Positions 35,100 through 45,759 of a stretch of DNA of 64,000 bases are shown here, piece by piece; the first letter of the stretch is position 1, and each line of letters begins with the position of its first letter. Under the pieces are notes generated by a model. The model was not told where the DNA came from and made no database searches. It saw only the letters and a program-made list of their open reading frames with translations. The DNA is from Isoetes taiwanensis (Eukaryota > Streptophyta > Lycopodiopsida > Isoetales > Isoetaceae), in NCBI GenBank assembly GCA_021234155.1, contig JAJEKV010000010.1, positions 18,511,418-18,575,417 of the forward strand, written 5' to 3'. The position numbers were made by a program, and so were the translations under genes.

Positions 35100-36300
35100 T
35101 GAGTTTTGCAAGGAATCTAGGGGATTCTTAAGGAAATCTTTATAAAATCTAAGGAACATTCGTCAGTATCTTGAGAAATCTGAATGAATCTTAGAAATCG
35201 CAGAGAATCATAGATAGACCACCAAGAAAGTAATACTCGACACATTTTGGACAGATTTTGGATTTCAATACAGTCGTAAGAAGACCTGGCAGCAAATACC
35301 TGTTGTTTTGCAGAGATAAGGAAAGCGTAACTGACGTTAGCTGCAAAACAATGCCCAAACCCTAATATCAAGACATTTTTACCAGTTGTCTATCGATTGA
35401 GCAAAATGCACCCCCCAGCTTAGGGACTGCTAGATGTCATTGCCAAACTACATGCCATAGCGATCCTAGCCATTTTTACTACTTTAGTACAACTTGTCCA
35501 GATTTTAGGAAGAGAAATTGCAAGCAAGGGGATGCCTGTGAATGTGCCCATGGGTCTTTCAATAACCTTGCAAAGACGGAGGAAATTGCAGAAGAAGGAT
35601 CTGTTTTTTTCTCATACACCCGAGCAACTAAGGCTTCTTCCGACAGCACAAGCAGCAATAAGTTCTTCAACTTCATCATTGTCCAAATAGAAAAGTATAT
35701 CAAATTCCTAGCTATTAGATTAGTAAATTTTCTCCAATCAATCATTTGAGATTATGACTGCAGTGTCTAAGGCAAACTCCCAAGAAGTCTAAATCAAAAA
35801 GCCCTCAATATTTAACACAATCATAATATGTTGTTTAAGGATTTGGCTTTAAGACATCCCCAATCTTGGAACAAAATCATCAACAACCTGCAAAATAGGA
35901 GTAAGATATGATGATGGTATTATGAAGGTTTAAGCAATACAGGTGATATATTATATGAATGAATAGAACAAATTTATCTACAACAGAGTGATAGACGTGC
36001 CATTATCCCTGTTATATGTGGCAAAGCTCTGAGTGAGAGGCCATAACAAGCCTCTGATTGTTGAGGCTCAGGATGATACTTTCTACAAGATGTCCTGTAA
36101 CAGTGACGGAGGCCATGGCCATTTTTTAAGTCTACCTGCATACTTCGGAATGATGTCAACGATACAATAACAAATTATGTGAATACAAAAACACCTGTAT
36201 TTGGGACAAACAAATACATAAGAAACAAAGATAGAGAGAAGCACCTATACCACGACCAAATAAAAGGAAATCTTGTGTCCTTTTCTCCATCAGCGATGAT
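35100..36300. other. Stretch without supported genes
   Basis: Around 35100-35220 there is a GGAATCT/AAATCTTAAG-like degenerate repeat, with similar text at 25850-25930 and 47020-47200 where LINE or element ends occur. No gene was recognised. Confidence 0.45.
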
Positions 36301-36305
36301 GGTGA

Positions 36306-36436
36306 AGTACAACTCTTGCAACAGAAATGCTTTATTGGAGAAATAACCTACAACTTACACAACTGCTACAAAAGTACAACTCTTGCAACAGAAATGCTTT
36401 ATTGGAGAAATAACCTACAACTTACACAACTACTAG
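36306..36436. repeat. Perfect-looking 67-bp tandem duplication
   Basis: The unit beginning GTACAACTCTTGCAACAGAA occurs at 36307 and again at 36374, essentially identical through TACACAACTNCTA. This is a simple two-copy duplication in non-coding DNA and looks recent. Confidence 0.85.
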
Positions 36437-36566
36437 AAATCGCAAAGGATATTAGCTTGAAAACACTCAAAGTGCTTTAAGCAAGAAAATTCTTGTGTGA
36501 CAACCGTTCTTTCCAATGTCATACACCTACTCAGAACAGCTCATGTAGAAACTCAGAGTCAGTTAT

Positions 36567-36882
36567 GATTGGAGGCGCCTATGATTTTGACATATGAAAT
36601 ACGATTTCGCCTAAGGTTTTGAGGGAATATCAACCCTCTATACGGCTTTGCCTAAGTTTATAGAATATGAAATACAGGGGCTCGAACCTCTACCAAAATA
36701 ACTCAATATCCTAATAAGACTATTTTAACCAATATACCTAGTGAGCTAATGTGATTATTTTTTATCTTGAATCTATGTTTTTTTTTCTATAACAACCCAT
36801 TAAATTTTTTTAGGGATATATGGTCTATGGTTTTAGGAATTCTTATTTTTACATCGATATCAAATCTTCTGGAATCCCTTAG
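36567..36882 (-). repeat. Repeat with tRNA-like A and B boxes, copy 1
   Basis: On the minus strand the unit contains TAGCTCACTAGGTATATTGG (A-box-like, about 36752-36733) and, some 45 bp on, GGTTCGAGCCCC (B-box consensus, about 36689-36678). Further on come TATTTCATATTC and GGTTGATATTCCCTC. Three further copies, two of them including the boxes, stand at 57.34-58.15 kb. A and B boxes in this order suggest a tRNA-derived SINE, but about 130 bp of conserved sequence precedes the A box, which is unusual. Confidence 0.5.
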
Positions 36883-36883
36883 G

Positions 36884-37470
36884 CTAGACGATGGCTGCCT
36901 TACACACTGACCCCAATTTTTGGTCCACAGTTGTTTTTTAGTTGTACGGAAGTGTTGTTTTATGCCAAAAACAACACCAAAATGGCCCCAAAAGTCCACG
37001 TGGCCCGTTTATCCGGATTTGCACAAAGAGACAGTGGTTTTTTGGCAAAAATTTTCTACGGTGGTCTTTTGGCAGAAAAATCCACGCGTAGGAAATATTG
37101 ACATAGTTTTTGTGATTTTTTGTCAACGTGTCCTTTTTTTCACTGTTGTTTTTATCAGTTTTTTCTACGTGTGGTTCCTTTTTTGTCACTGTTGTTTTTT
37201 TGAGAAGTCATGCGTTGTTTTTTTGAAAAGTACATGCATAGATTTACGTATTACTACACATGAAGAAGTAAAAAAGATAGATCTTTTTTTCTTTTTCTAT
37301 ACGTTTTGTTTTTTTCCTCTACTTGTAGTTTTTAAAAGTTGTCATTGTTTTCTTAGAGAAAGATACATAGTTTTTAAAGAAATCCACATGTAGCATCTAA
37401 AAATAATTGCTATTTTTAAACATTGTTTTCCTCAATATTATATGTAGCTATTAAAAAGTAGACACGTTAT
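36884..37470. other. T-rich non-coding stretch
   Basis: Begins with TAGGCTAGACGATGG and an inverted partner of the GTGGACCAAAAA...GGGG segment at about 53760, then runs into T-rich DNA with repeated TGTTGTTTTT words. The long frame here is compositional. No gene was supported. Confidence 0.5.
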
Positions 37471-37665
37471 TTTTTGGGTTGCCCCTAGGGGGGCAAACCC
37501 TCGTTTATGTGGGTGTGTGGGCATATTCAAGTATATGCTGGCATATACCTAGCATATGCTGATGACTGCTAAAAACTGGCTGCTGCCTGTAAATGCTCGG
37601 TCATCCAGCCTCGGACTTGGCTATGGCTTCTGCACCTTGGATTCTGCCCTCCCTTCTGCGCCTTC
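37469..37665 (+). repeat. Hairpin-bearing dispersed repeat, copy R3
   Basis: Plus-strand copy, nearly identical to R1 (3.72-3.91 kb) over its whole length. It carries the GGGTTGCCCCTAGGGGGGCA hairpin, TATGTGGGTGTGTGGGC, the GCATAT/TATATGC hairpin, and then GACTTGGCTATGGCTTCTGC with a MASAP frame. It directly precedes the LINE coding region, so it may be the LINE's landing site or a captured 5' leader. Confidence 0.7.
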
Positions 37666-37679
37666 CTCCCAAAATAGCC

Positions 37680-39650
37680 ACGGCTTTGAGAACTGCCAAT
37701 TTCCTTCTTAAGCTGGGTGTTCGATCCTTTGAAGCCTATCAAATTTCCTTCCTTAAATGGAACCCCAAGCTAAATTCTGAAAATATGGAAAATCTTTGTG
37801 TGGCCTCCACAACTCTCCAAGGTTTAAATCCTATTTACTGGAGTGAAGAATGCCTTAAGCTCCTATTTAATTCCATTGGGAATTACATTTGTACATAATA
37901 CTCTCCCTCAAGATCACCAAAAGCTTTCATCCAATTAGACCTTTCCAAAACCATTCCTACTTCAATTCCCTTTACAGATGCTTTTGGCCAAAACTCCTGC
38001 CTATCATTAAGATGGTCAGGCCTACCTCCTCACTGTCAAAATTGCTTAAAGAGCCATTTTTGGTATGTTGAGTGTCCCCAAAGGGAAGCAATGCTGAAAG
38101 AAGGAGATAAGGTTGACATGATTCCAGAGCCAAGAATTGACACTGTTAACAAAGTCAGTGGCAGGTTATTTTCAGGAAAGCCAGATGGCTCGACCTTGAC
38201 TTCACAAAACCCTCACCAAACATTCCAATGGCACAGGGTTAATGGAAGCAGAAAGAGGATCAGAAATAAACAGGCCAACAGATTAGATATAACCTCTCAC
38301 TCTCCCAACATCAACAAGGGTTCCCTTTATTCCAATAAAACCTTTGACTCTCATAATTCCACTGGAGTCAAGGTGCTACAGAATTATGAAAAACTCAAAG
38401 ATAAAGGGAAAGCTCCAGTTTTGCAAAATGTAATGCAAACAGGAAAGTTGCACGATCTTTTAGACCAAGTTATTACAGATTCTCGAGAAAATTACAAGAT
38501 GCGGACACAAGACTTGGTTCACCATTTTGGGCATTCTAATGTTAAGAATGTTCCATTAATTATTAAAAGCCATACTACACATCAACCTGCCATTCTTAAA
38601 GGTTTGAAATTGTGTGACAAAGTTCTGGCAGAGAGCTTCAAGGTTGATACAGCACATAAGCAAAAAATGACACAAAAAAGTTCTCAGTCAAAAAAGTCAG
38701 CTTTGTTCTCAAAGCAGTTGAACTCTCTTGTACACAATTCCATCATGGAATGCATGGTATCCAATGATCCAGGTACATCATCTGCTCCAGCTCAAGTTAC
38801 CCCTGCAGAATCTCCACAAGAAAATCAGCATAAAATTGATAATGAGCTAGTACCAGCAGCAACACTCGAAGACAATGGTCTCCTGCAAGAAGAAGATAAC
38901 CTACTTGACAAAATTGATTGTTCTAATCAATTCCAGGTACTTGCTAGTTTAAGTGTTGAACAAGATCTTGATTTAATTTTGAGCAATAATGTTGTGCCCT
39001 CTCATGATATCACTCTATCTCCAAAATCTACCATTCCTTCACCCTGCCTTCCACAAACTCACCCTTTAATTGATCTTCATAACCTGTCTTCCCATTCCCC
39101 AAGGTCCACCTCTCCTATCTCCAAGGAAATAGCAGAGCAACTTGCCACCCTGCAAGATGGGATGGTTCAAGGTTCAAGAACTACAGATGGAGTGCCATAT
39201 GGGAATCTTACAGTGAACAGCAAGGGTGCTCAAGATACAGTTACAGAAACTCAGGAACATGAGCCTTTGGCAGCTGGTCTGGATTTTAAGGGGGATAACA
39301 TAGACTGCTCGATCTCCCACATCTCAAATTCACAACCTGAGAACAACAGGGCAGACATCTCTAGCAGGCAAGTACCTCTCTTTTATGATTGTAATGAATT
39401 TGTTTCTAAGGATGATGCCTGTAATTTGTTTGAGTTTATACCTGGGGGGTGTTCTGACAATGATTGTAATAGTGACAAAGAGAATTGGGGTAATGAGAAC
39501 TTTCTCTCTGATAACTCTATTGCTATTAAATCTAGTAAAGAATCTAAATCTAGAAAAACTAAAAAACTTGCCAAACCAGAGATATCTGCCATTTTACACA
39601 GGACCCCTGCTGGCAATACTAGGAGCAAGAAAAACAGGAGAAATAGATAA
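37680..39650 (+). pseudogene. LINE ORF1 (nucleic-acid-binding), N-terminal part frameshifted
   Basis: Plant LINE ORF1 proteins bind the element RNA. Here 37690-37890 matches the DUF4283-type fold (SFLKWNPKLNSEN, then LQGLNPIYWSEECLKLLF). Frames change between about 37898 and 38000. In the frame of the long open stretch, GLPPHCQNCLKSHFWYVECP (about 38019-38078) is a zinc knuckle whose C-x2-C...H...C spacing is off by one at the His. From 38091 a 519-codon open frame runs to the stop at 39650. It is low-complexity, Ser/Asn/Asp-rich and ends in a basic KSRKTKK...RSKKNRRNR tail. ORF2 follows after 41 bp. ORF1 function is doubtful because of the N-terminal breaks. Confidence 0.75.
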
Positions 39651-39691
39651 TTTGGTTTCCCTATCTCTCTTCTTATGTTTGGATCATCATC

Positions 39692-42600
39692 ATGAAGATC
39701 ATGACATGGAATGTGAGGGGCATGAAAGGTCCCATCAAAAGGAGGAGAATTATCTCCCAATTAAGGCTTTACAAGTCTGACCTCATCTTGCTACAGGAAA
39801 CTAAGCTTCCAAAATTTGAAAGCTCTTCTCTTGCTGATTGGATTTATCCAGGTGCATCCTCTATTTGGATTGAGTCATCTGGTACATGTGGAGGTCTAAT
39901 TATGATATGGAAAACTTTGACTCAAGTTTCCTTTCACAACAGCATTAGTAAATGCTGGCAGGCAGCTGTCTTCTCCATGAATAACTCTAACTTTGGAGTT
40001 ATCAACATTTATGCTCCCACTTGCCCAAAAGACAGAGAGAATCTTTGGCCTGAAATTTTATCTTGGATGTCCTCCCAACCTCGAATTGACTGGATTATTT
40101 CTGGTGATTTCAATAATACCCCAAACTGGGACATGAAGCTAGGGAATAAAATTAACATGTCCAGAAATGAGAGAATCAATTGGGACTCAATGATCTCTGA
40201 TCTTAATTTAATCCATGTCCCCTCCTCCACTGCAAGTTATACCTGGTCAAACAAACAAAAAAACTCGAATAGAGTTTACTGTGCTTTAGACAGGTTCTAT
40301 GTCTCAAGTTCTTCCAGTTCCTTTTGGGATAATTGCTTTGTGGTAAGTGATGAATCAACCTCGATTTCTGATCATCAACCACAATTCTTGCATACCAAGC
40401 ACCTTCTCCAACTTCCTAGGGATGGCAACATTCCTTTTAAGTTAAATTGTTCACTGCTTGGCAATGAGCATTTCTGCACGGATTTCAGAAACTTCTATCT
40501 CTCTTTGCAGGCAAATCAAGCCTCAACTACTGGGTCTAATGTAAATCTCTCCATGAAATCCTTTTACTCCAAGATTAAGCAAGTCAAATCCTGGATAAAG
40601 AATTGGTCTCACAGAATTCACAAAGAGAAAAACATGCTCAAGGAAAATTACCTGGAACAAATGAGGCTAATTAGGAGTCAACTGCAGCAACATCCTTATG
40701 ATCTAAATCTCCAAATTGGGGAGGAAGTGTTAGAAAAGCAGATAAAATCCATTGAAGAAATAGAGGCCAGAAGTTATGCTATTAAATGCAAGATGAAATA
40801 CAACAATGAAATGGATATTGGAAGTTCCAGATTCTTCTATAGAACTGCTAAGCATAGGCTCCTAAACAACTCTGTTCTTCAGATTCAGGATGACAATGGC
40901 TCAAATATTGATTCTCCCACTGATATTAAGCATTTCTTTTATGGGAAATATGCCACTATGTTTAATGGTAGGAATTCTGCTGTTAATAGCTCTTCCCCTA
41001 AGAGAGATGAGCTTATTTCCTTGATCAATCAAATCTACCCTACCCCGAGCAATTCCATGAATGACTCCATTGCAGATATCCCTTCTGAGCAGGAAATTCT
41101 TAAGGTCCTCATGAGCTTTTCCAAAGGTAAATCCCCTGGTCCAGATGGGTTGCCCCCAGAGTTTTATTTAAACTTCTGGGATGTTCTAAAGGATGGCATT
41201 GTAAAATTGGTCCATGGTTTTTGGAATGCAAACCATTTACACCCCTCTATCTCTGCTGGTTTCATAACCTTAGTTCCCAAGATTGACATGCCTACTACCT
41301 TCTCGGATTGGAGGCCAATTTCTCTGACCAATTCCACATATAAACTTTGTGCCAAGATCATTGCCAATAGGATCAAACCTTTCCTTCAGGAGAATATAAA
41401 TTTCAAGCAATCTGCTTTTCTCCCAAACAGATTTATTTTGGATAACTATATAGTGGCTATGGAGGGTTTACACTGGAATAGAGTGTCTGACCAAAATTGT
41501 ATCCTTTTGAAACTTGATTTCAAAAGAGCTTTTGACTCAGTGAACAGGGACTTTTTGGAACTTGCTATGCATAAAATTGGTTTTAATCCCAAACTTATTT
41601 CTTTAATCATGGGTTTAAACTTGAAGGCTAACTCAGCTGTCCTTGTCAATGGTTCCCCATCAAATTTTTTCAATCTTTCTCGAGGGGTTAGGCAGGGCTG
41701 CCCTCTTGCCCCTTATCTTTACCTGGTGGCTGCTGAATTTCTCACTAAGGCTGTTGACTACCATCAAGCTAGTGGAAACATTACAGGATTAGTTCTTCCT
41801 GATAACAAAGGTAGTCTTATTATTTCCCAATATGCAGATGACACCTTTGCTTTCTTAGACTCTAATCCTGACAATATTGCCAAATTCCTAGATATTGTTG
41901 AATTATTCTCTGCTGCATCAGGTATTTATCTCAACATTGATAAAAGTGTGATTGTTGGTGATATTATGCATAGCCAAGTCTGTGGTATCAAGGTCCTCAA
42001 TACTATGCAAGCAACTAAGATCCTAGGCATGCCATTATCTCTCAATCCCAATATTAAAGGGCTGTGGGATCCAATATTACAAAGAATCAGAAAGAAGCTA
42101 AATTCCTTCAGAAATTCCTTGTCAACTGCAGGTCGAATCATAATTGCAAACTCTGTTATTGCAGCTTCTCACATTTACTATTCTTCTGCCTTAATAGCTC
42201 CAAAGTCCATTTATAATGAACTTGAGAAAACTATCAGGAAGTTTATTTGGAATGGTAACCATTGTGTCAATTGGGATACTGTCACAAGACCAAAGTCTCA
42301 TGGTGGTCTAGGCTGTAAGAACTTATATTTACAAGCCTGTGCCCTGGCAGGGAAATTTGTTTGGAGAACCTTGACTGGAAACAACTCCTTAGCTTCAACC
42401 TTCATTAGATATTGGCTTGAATGCTCATTTGCTGATGGTCATCCAAGTGTGAAGCACTGCCTGCCAGAGTCAGCTCTCAACTATTTACACCCAGGCAGAA
42501 ATACCAGTCCTCTGATGCAGAACATGATTAAATCTTGGAATATTGTTCAGGATTGTTTTGATACCCCTCAAGTACAAGATTTACATTCAAATTCTTCCTT

Positions 42601-43567
42601 ATTCTGGTCTCCCCAGTTTCAAGACAATAATGGTCACATCCCTGCACTCAGACACCCAAGAATATATAGGAAATGGCTTCATTTTGGCTTCACTAAGGTT
42701 AAGCATTTATTTATTAATGATCATATCATTTCCTGGACTAATCTGAGAAGGCTTATTCATGGCACTTCCAGTGACAAGCTGGTTTTTTCTCATTTCAAAA
42801 ACATCTTGGTTCAAAATGCAAATATATTAACCAATCAAGAGCAATTTCCCTTAAAGGTAAATGGTAATGCCAGATATAAGGTAAGTGGAGTGTATGCCTT
42901 TCTAAATCAAAAGATTTCCTCAGCTAAAGCTCAAATTCAATGGTCTATTTCTGAAAGGGAGTGCAATAGTATTTATATGAACATCTGGAACTCTTACTGT
43001 CCCCCTAAAGTTAATTTCTTCATTTGGCTCATTGCACATAAAAGTCTTCCCAATCTTGTTTCTCTCTCTCGAAGGATTCCTACTATTCTACCTGCCTGCC
43101 AGCTTAATTGCTCTCAGGATGAATCCATGGAGCATATTTTCCATTGCCCCAAGATTGCAAGCTTCTGGTCATGGTTCTACAACAAATTCAACAGCCTCTT
43201 TCCTGGCCAGCCTCAGGGTAACTTGCTCCAGTTATTGCAGAATAATGATGCCTTTTTGAACACTATAATTTTTACTGCTCTATGGAACATTTGGAAAGCT
43301 AGAAATAGGATTGTTCATGGTAAGAAAAATGTCTCTATTTTCTGGATCAAGATGAACTTCCAGTTAGATTTGGAAGGCTATGCCACTGCTCACAGGAGTA
43401 AATTGGGAGACAATTATGACAAGAAATGGGATTCTGTTGGTAATTTTACAGGGGTTTTTAATTTATATATTTCCTGTCTCAATGTCATTAATTCTAATGC
43501 TCCCTTCTCTGATTTTCTTGATAGAGTACCTGGAATTCCTGAAGGGGGAGGGGAACAACAAATTTGA
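39692..43567 (+). CDS. LINE ORF2: APE endonuclease, reverse transcriptase, zf-RVT
   Basis: A complete 1291-residue frame. Residues 1-230 form an APE-type endonuclease with WNVRG (N7), LLQETKL (E36), SGDFNN (D139) and ISDHQP (D227, H228), all catalytic positions present. Residues from about 475 form the reverse transcriptase: KGKSPGPDGLPPEFY, WRPISLTNSTYKLCAKIIAN, LDFKRAFDSVNRDFL, SRGVRQGCPLAPYLYL and QYADDT (Y714-D717, the metal-binding site). After the RT come SHGGLGCKNL and, near the C-terminus, a zf-RVT region (IWNSYCPPKVNFFIWLIAHK, CPKIASFW). The enzyme nicks genomic DNA and copies element RNA there. The start is the first Met of the fold. The C-terminus ends just after the usual region. 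Nothing looks broken. Confidence 0.95.
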   Translation: MKIMTWNVRGMKGPIKRRRIISQLRLYKSDLILLQETKLPKFESSSLADWIYPGASSIWIESSGTCGGLIMIWKTLTQVSFHNSISKCWQAAVFSMNNSNFGVINIYAPTCPKDRENLWPEILSWMSSQPRIDWIISGDFNNTPNWDMKLGNKINMSRNERINWDSMISDLNLIHVPSSTASYTWSNKQKNSNRVYCALDRFYVSSSSSSFWDNCFVVSDESTSISDHQPQFLHTKHLLQLPRDGNIPFKLNCSLLGNEHFCTDFRNFYLSLQANQASTTGSNVNLSMKSFYSKIKQVKSWIKNWSHRIHKEKNMLKENYLEQMRLIRSQLQQHPYDLNLQIGEEVLEKQIKSIEEIEARSYAIKCKMKYNNEMDIGSSRFFYRTAKHRLLNNSVLQIQDDNGSNIDSPTDIKHFFYGKYATMFNGRNSAVNSSSPKRDELISLINQIYPTPSNSMNDSIADIPSEQEILKVLMSFSKGKSPGPDGLPPEFYLNFWDVLKDGIVKLVHGFWNANHLHPSISAGFITLVPKIDMPTTFSDWRPISLTNSTYKLCAKIIANRIKPFLQENINFKQSAFLPNRFILDNYIVAMEGLHWNRVSDQNCILLKLDFKRAFDSVNRDFLELAMHKIGFNPKLISLIMGLNLKANSAVLVNGSPSNFFNLSRGVRQGCPLAPYLYLVAAEFLTKAVDYHQASGNITGLVLPDNKGSLIISQYADDTFAFLDSNPDNIAKFLDIVELFSAASGIYLNIDKSVIVGDIMHSQVCGIKVLNTMQATKILGMPLSLNPNIKGLWDPILQRIRKKLNSFRNSLSTAGRIIIANSVIAASHIYYSSALIAPKSIYNELEKTIRKFIWNGNHCVNWDTVTRPKSHGGLGCKNLYLQACALAGKFVWRTLTGNNSLASTFIRYWLECSFADGHPSVKHCLPESALNYLHPGRNTSPLMQNMIKSWNIVQDCFDTPQVQDLHSNSSLFWSPQFQDNNGHIPALRHPRIYRKWLHFGFTKVKHLFINDHIISWTNLRRLIHGTSSDKLVFSHFKNILVQNANILTNQEQFPLKVNGNARYKVSGVYAFLNQKISSAKAQIQWSISERECNSIYMNIWNSYCPPKVNFFIWLIAHKSLPNLVSLSRRIPTILPACQLNCSQDESMEHIFHCPKIASFWSWFYNKFNSLFPGQPQGNLLQLLQNNDAFLNTIIFTALWNIWKARNRIVHGKKNVSIFWIKMNFQLDLEGYATAHRSKLGDNYDKKWDSVGNFTGVFNLYISCLNVINSNAPFSDFLDRVPGIPEGGGEQQI

Positions 43568-44454
43568 CACAATGTTGACATATCAAGAGGCTGCTCTGTA
43601 CTGCAACAGCACAGCTAGCACAAATTTGACACCACCAGGTCCACAAGCAAGCTCAGATGATGTCCTGCTGTATAAAGTCAGGAGCACCAGTAATGAGAAC
43701 ACTTGGGCAAAAATTTATTGTAGGGAAGTGGTGCAAATGTACTGTCTGTTCAGATTCCTATTTATGTATCACTTCTCTCTCACGGAAAGGCAGCTCAGCA
43801 GATACAGAGAATTATACTATTCCCACAAAATGCTGTCTGATCTATATGGCACTCTGCTCTTGCTGATGGCTACAGAAGATATTCACAAGCTACTCATCGA
43901 CAATGGTTCTGAGCATAACAGCTATAAGTTTGGTACTGACTCAGGTTTCTACTGGGTTTACAATCATATCTTTGACCAAGTCATGGGATCCTCATAATCT
44001 CCATCTCAGCCTACATTCACCCTCACTACTTGCTCCTGTTCTGCACTTTCATCCTCTTGCCATAACAACTGTTGCTCAGACTTAAACTTGCTCTTGTCTA
44101 ACACTTCACACATGTGCTTGGTTTTGAATTTGTCTTTGCAGGCTTTCTTGGTTCATCTGAAGATCATTTATGTCAGAATTCCAGCTACAACAACTTGGTC
44201 AAAGTTTTGCTGCATTCACCTCCACATGAAAGTCTATCTGAAGATTTTGGCTGCTCTTATGTTACTACTTTTAAGCACTATGTCATATTTTGTATCTCCT
44301 GGATAACTCTGCCTTTAAGTCATAACTAATGAGGTTGATTCTACACCCATTAGTGACACTATGTATGGTTTTTATTAATTAATGGAAAAAACAATCTTAA
44401 CTTCAAAAAAAAGAAGGCGGTCGTTTGAAGAAAGGTTTTTGGTTAGAGAAGGTT

Positions 44455-44895
44455 GGACGACTCTGCCAAGGGCGTCTGTTGTTGAATCATCTTGAATTTC
44501 ATGGTGCCGTAGGCTTGGGTCTCTGGTTTGGCCGACTTATGTGCTGATTTGGCTGTCTGGTCTAATGTCTGTTGCCAGCGGCTTCATTGAAAGAACTATC
44601 CCAGTGAACGTCTCTATATTCTCTGCTCAAATTGTCTATGAAACAGGGGCAGCTATGGATGTGCCGTGTCTGTATTTTGGAAGTGCAAATCCAGTTTTCT
44701 TTGTCGGAGCTATGGTGCCTGGGACGGATTTGCTTTGGGAAAGTTGGTTCCCGCAAATGATCTTGTTAAATGTCCACCTTCTTGGCATGCTGAATTTCAC
44801 TTTGTACCTTTTGGCTATGGCAGAGCTACCGATTGTTGGCCAGAATCTTGGTTGGATAGCAAACTTTTGATGCATCCTACAGGTATGGTTTAGTA
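44455..44895 (+). other. Candidate decayed exon, product unknown
   Basis: A region right after the LINE tail with coding-like composition in two frames. One reads AWDGFALGKLVPANDLVKCP and continues to LLMHPT before an ACAG|GTATGG donor at about 44881-44889. AAACAG precedes 44645. No family was recognised. Both competing frames are open for 75-109 codons, so a decayed gene fragment is the best reading. Confidence 0.25.
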
Positions 44896-45424
44896 AATCA
44901 TCCATAAATAGTCGAATCTTTTTCTTGAAAGAAGGATTGCTAAATTCGTTCACTGTGTTTGCCTGAGTTGCATTCATTTAACGCAGAATGATGGTGTGTA
45001 TGGTGCTTGCTTCATAATTAGGCAGTCCTTTTCTTGGCTGAAATTGTGCATTAAATTAACGTATGCTGCATGATAGAGAACTACAGAGGCATCCATTGTC
45101 CTACATAACTTCAGGTAAAGAAGAAGGTTTTTAAAAAACGTAGCAAAAATCCACTTTTTTTAACATGCATGGTAGCTGATACAAACCCTATGAACAGGCA
45201 CTGTAAGAGAATGTTTTTTAAAGTCTTGAGTTTGATAGCATCTATCGAGAGTTGATTCTGAAAGAATATTATCAGACTGATACACAAAGAAGCAAATGAG
45301 GTAATCTGGCAGTTTGAATGAGTATGGTGATCATTTACAGATTTATATTTCTTTGCGTGATAAAGGCAAGCGAAGATCTCAGACCTGTTATGTGCGGTGA
45401 AAGGTCTTCTTCTCTGATTTCGAG

Positions 45425-45600
45425 CACTGGTAAAGGACATTAATGCCGAATTGGTAAAGGACAGGTGTTTTCTGGAGACTCTTAAGGGATATCATTTCTG
45501 ACAGCAATCCAATGGTTGTAACAAATGTTGTTGCAGCACTGGCAGAGATACATGAAGAAGTTGTAGAACAATTGTCTATGATGCATGATGGAATGATAGA
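45425..45600 (+). pseudogene. Beta-adaptin (AP-1/AP-2 complex) fragment
   Basis: Adaptor-complex large beta subunits link cargo and clathrin in vesicle formation. The plus strand reads DINAELVKDRCFLETLKG and, after a frameshift near 45490, ISDSNPMVVTNVVAALAEIH. Together these match a conserved stretch of the beta-adaptin N-terminal helical solenoid. Only about 45 residues are present, with a shift in the middle and unrelated sequence afterwards. It is an isolated exon-sized scrap, perhaps captured by a mobile element or left from a decayed duplicate. Confidence 0.7.
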
Positions 45601-45759
45601 AAGTACAATGGAGTCTCACGGAACCAGATTAGAGAAACTAGGAATTGAGCTCAAGGGATTGCATGTTTACTATCCTTTGATGTACATGCATTTCTTTGGA
45701 AGCAAGTTCTATAGTTTCATGTCTCGAAATGAAAGCGTGCTATAATATACTGCACATTT

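Larger units (their letters stand above)
37670..44412 (+). mobile_element. L1-type LINE retrotransposon, ORF2 intact
   Basis: The element spans a damaged ORF1, a 41-bp spacer, a complete ORF2, about 845 bp of 3' untranslated sequence and a short A tail (44405-44412, after ATTAATGGAAAAAACAATC). The 5' end is uncertain: recognisable ORF1 protein begins near 37680 without an obvious start, next to repeat R3, so it may be 5'-truncated. I found no clear target-site duplication. It is the only large uninterrupted coding unit in the window and therefore probably a young insertion. Confidence 0.88.

Noticed and set aside
36670-36755. A genuine tRNA gene
   Set aside because: A- and B-box-like words are present, but no acceptor stem or anticodon arm can be folded and the unit is a multi-copy repeat.
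36920-37393. 157-codon Phe/Val-rich frame
   Set aside because: It is a product of T-rich low-complexity DNA; there are no motifs and no splice signals.
43380-43997. 205-codon frame overlapping the end of LINE ORF2
   Set aside because: Its first part is an out-of-frame shadow of ORF2 and the rest lies in the 3' untranslated region; no domain was recognised.
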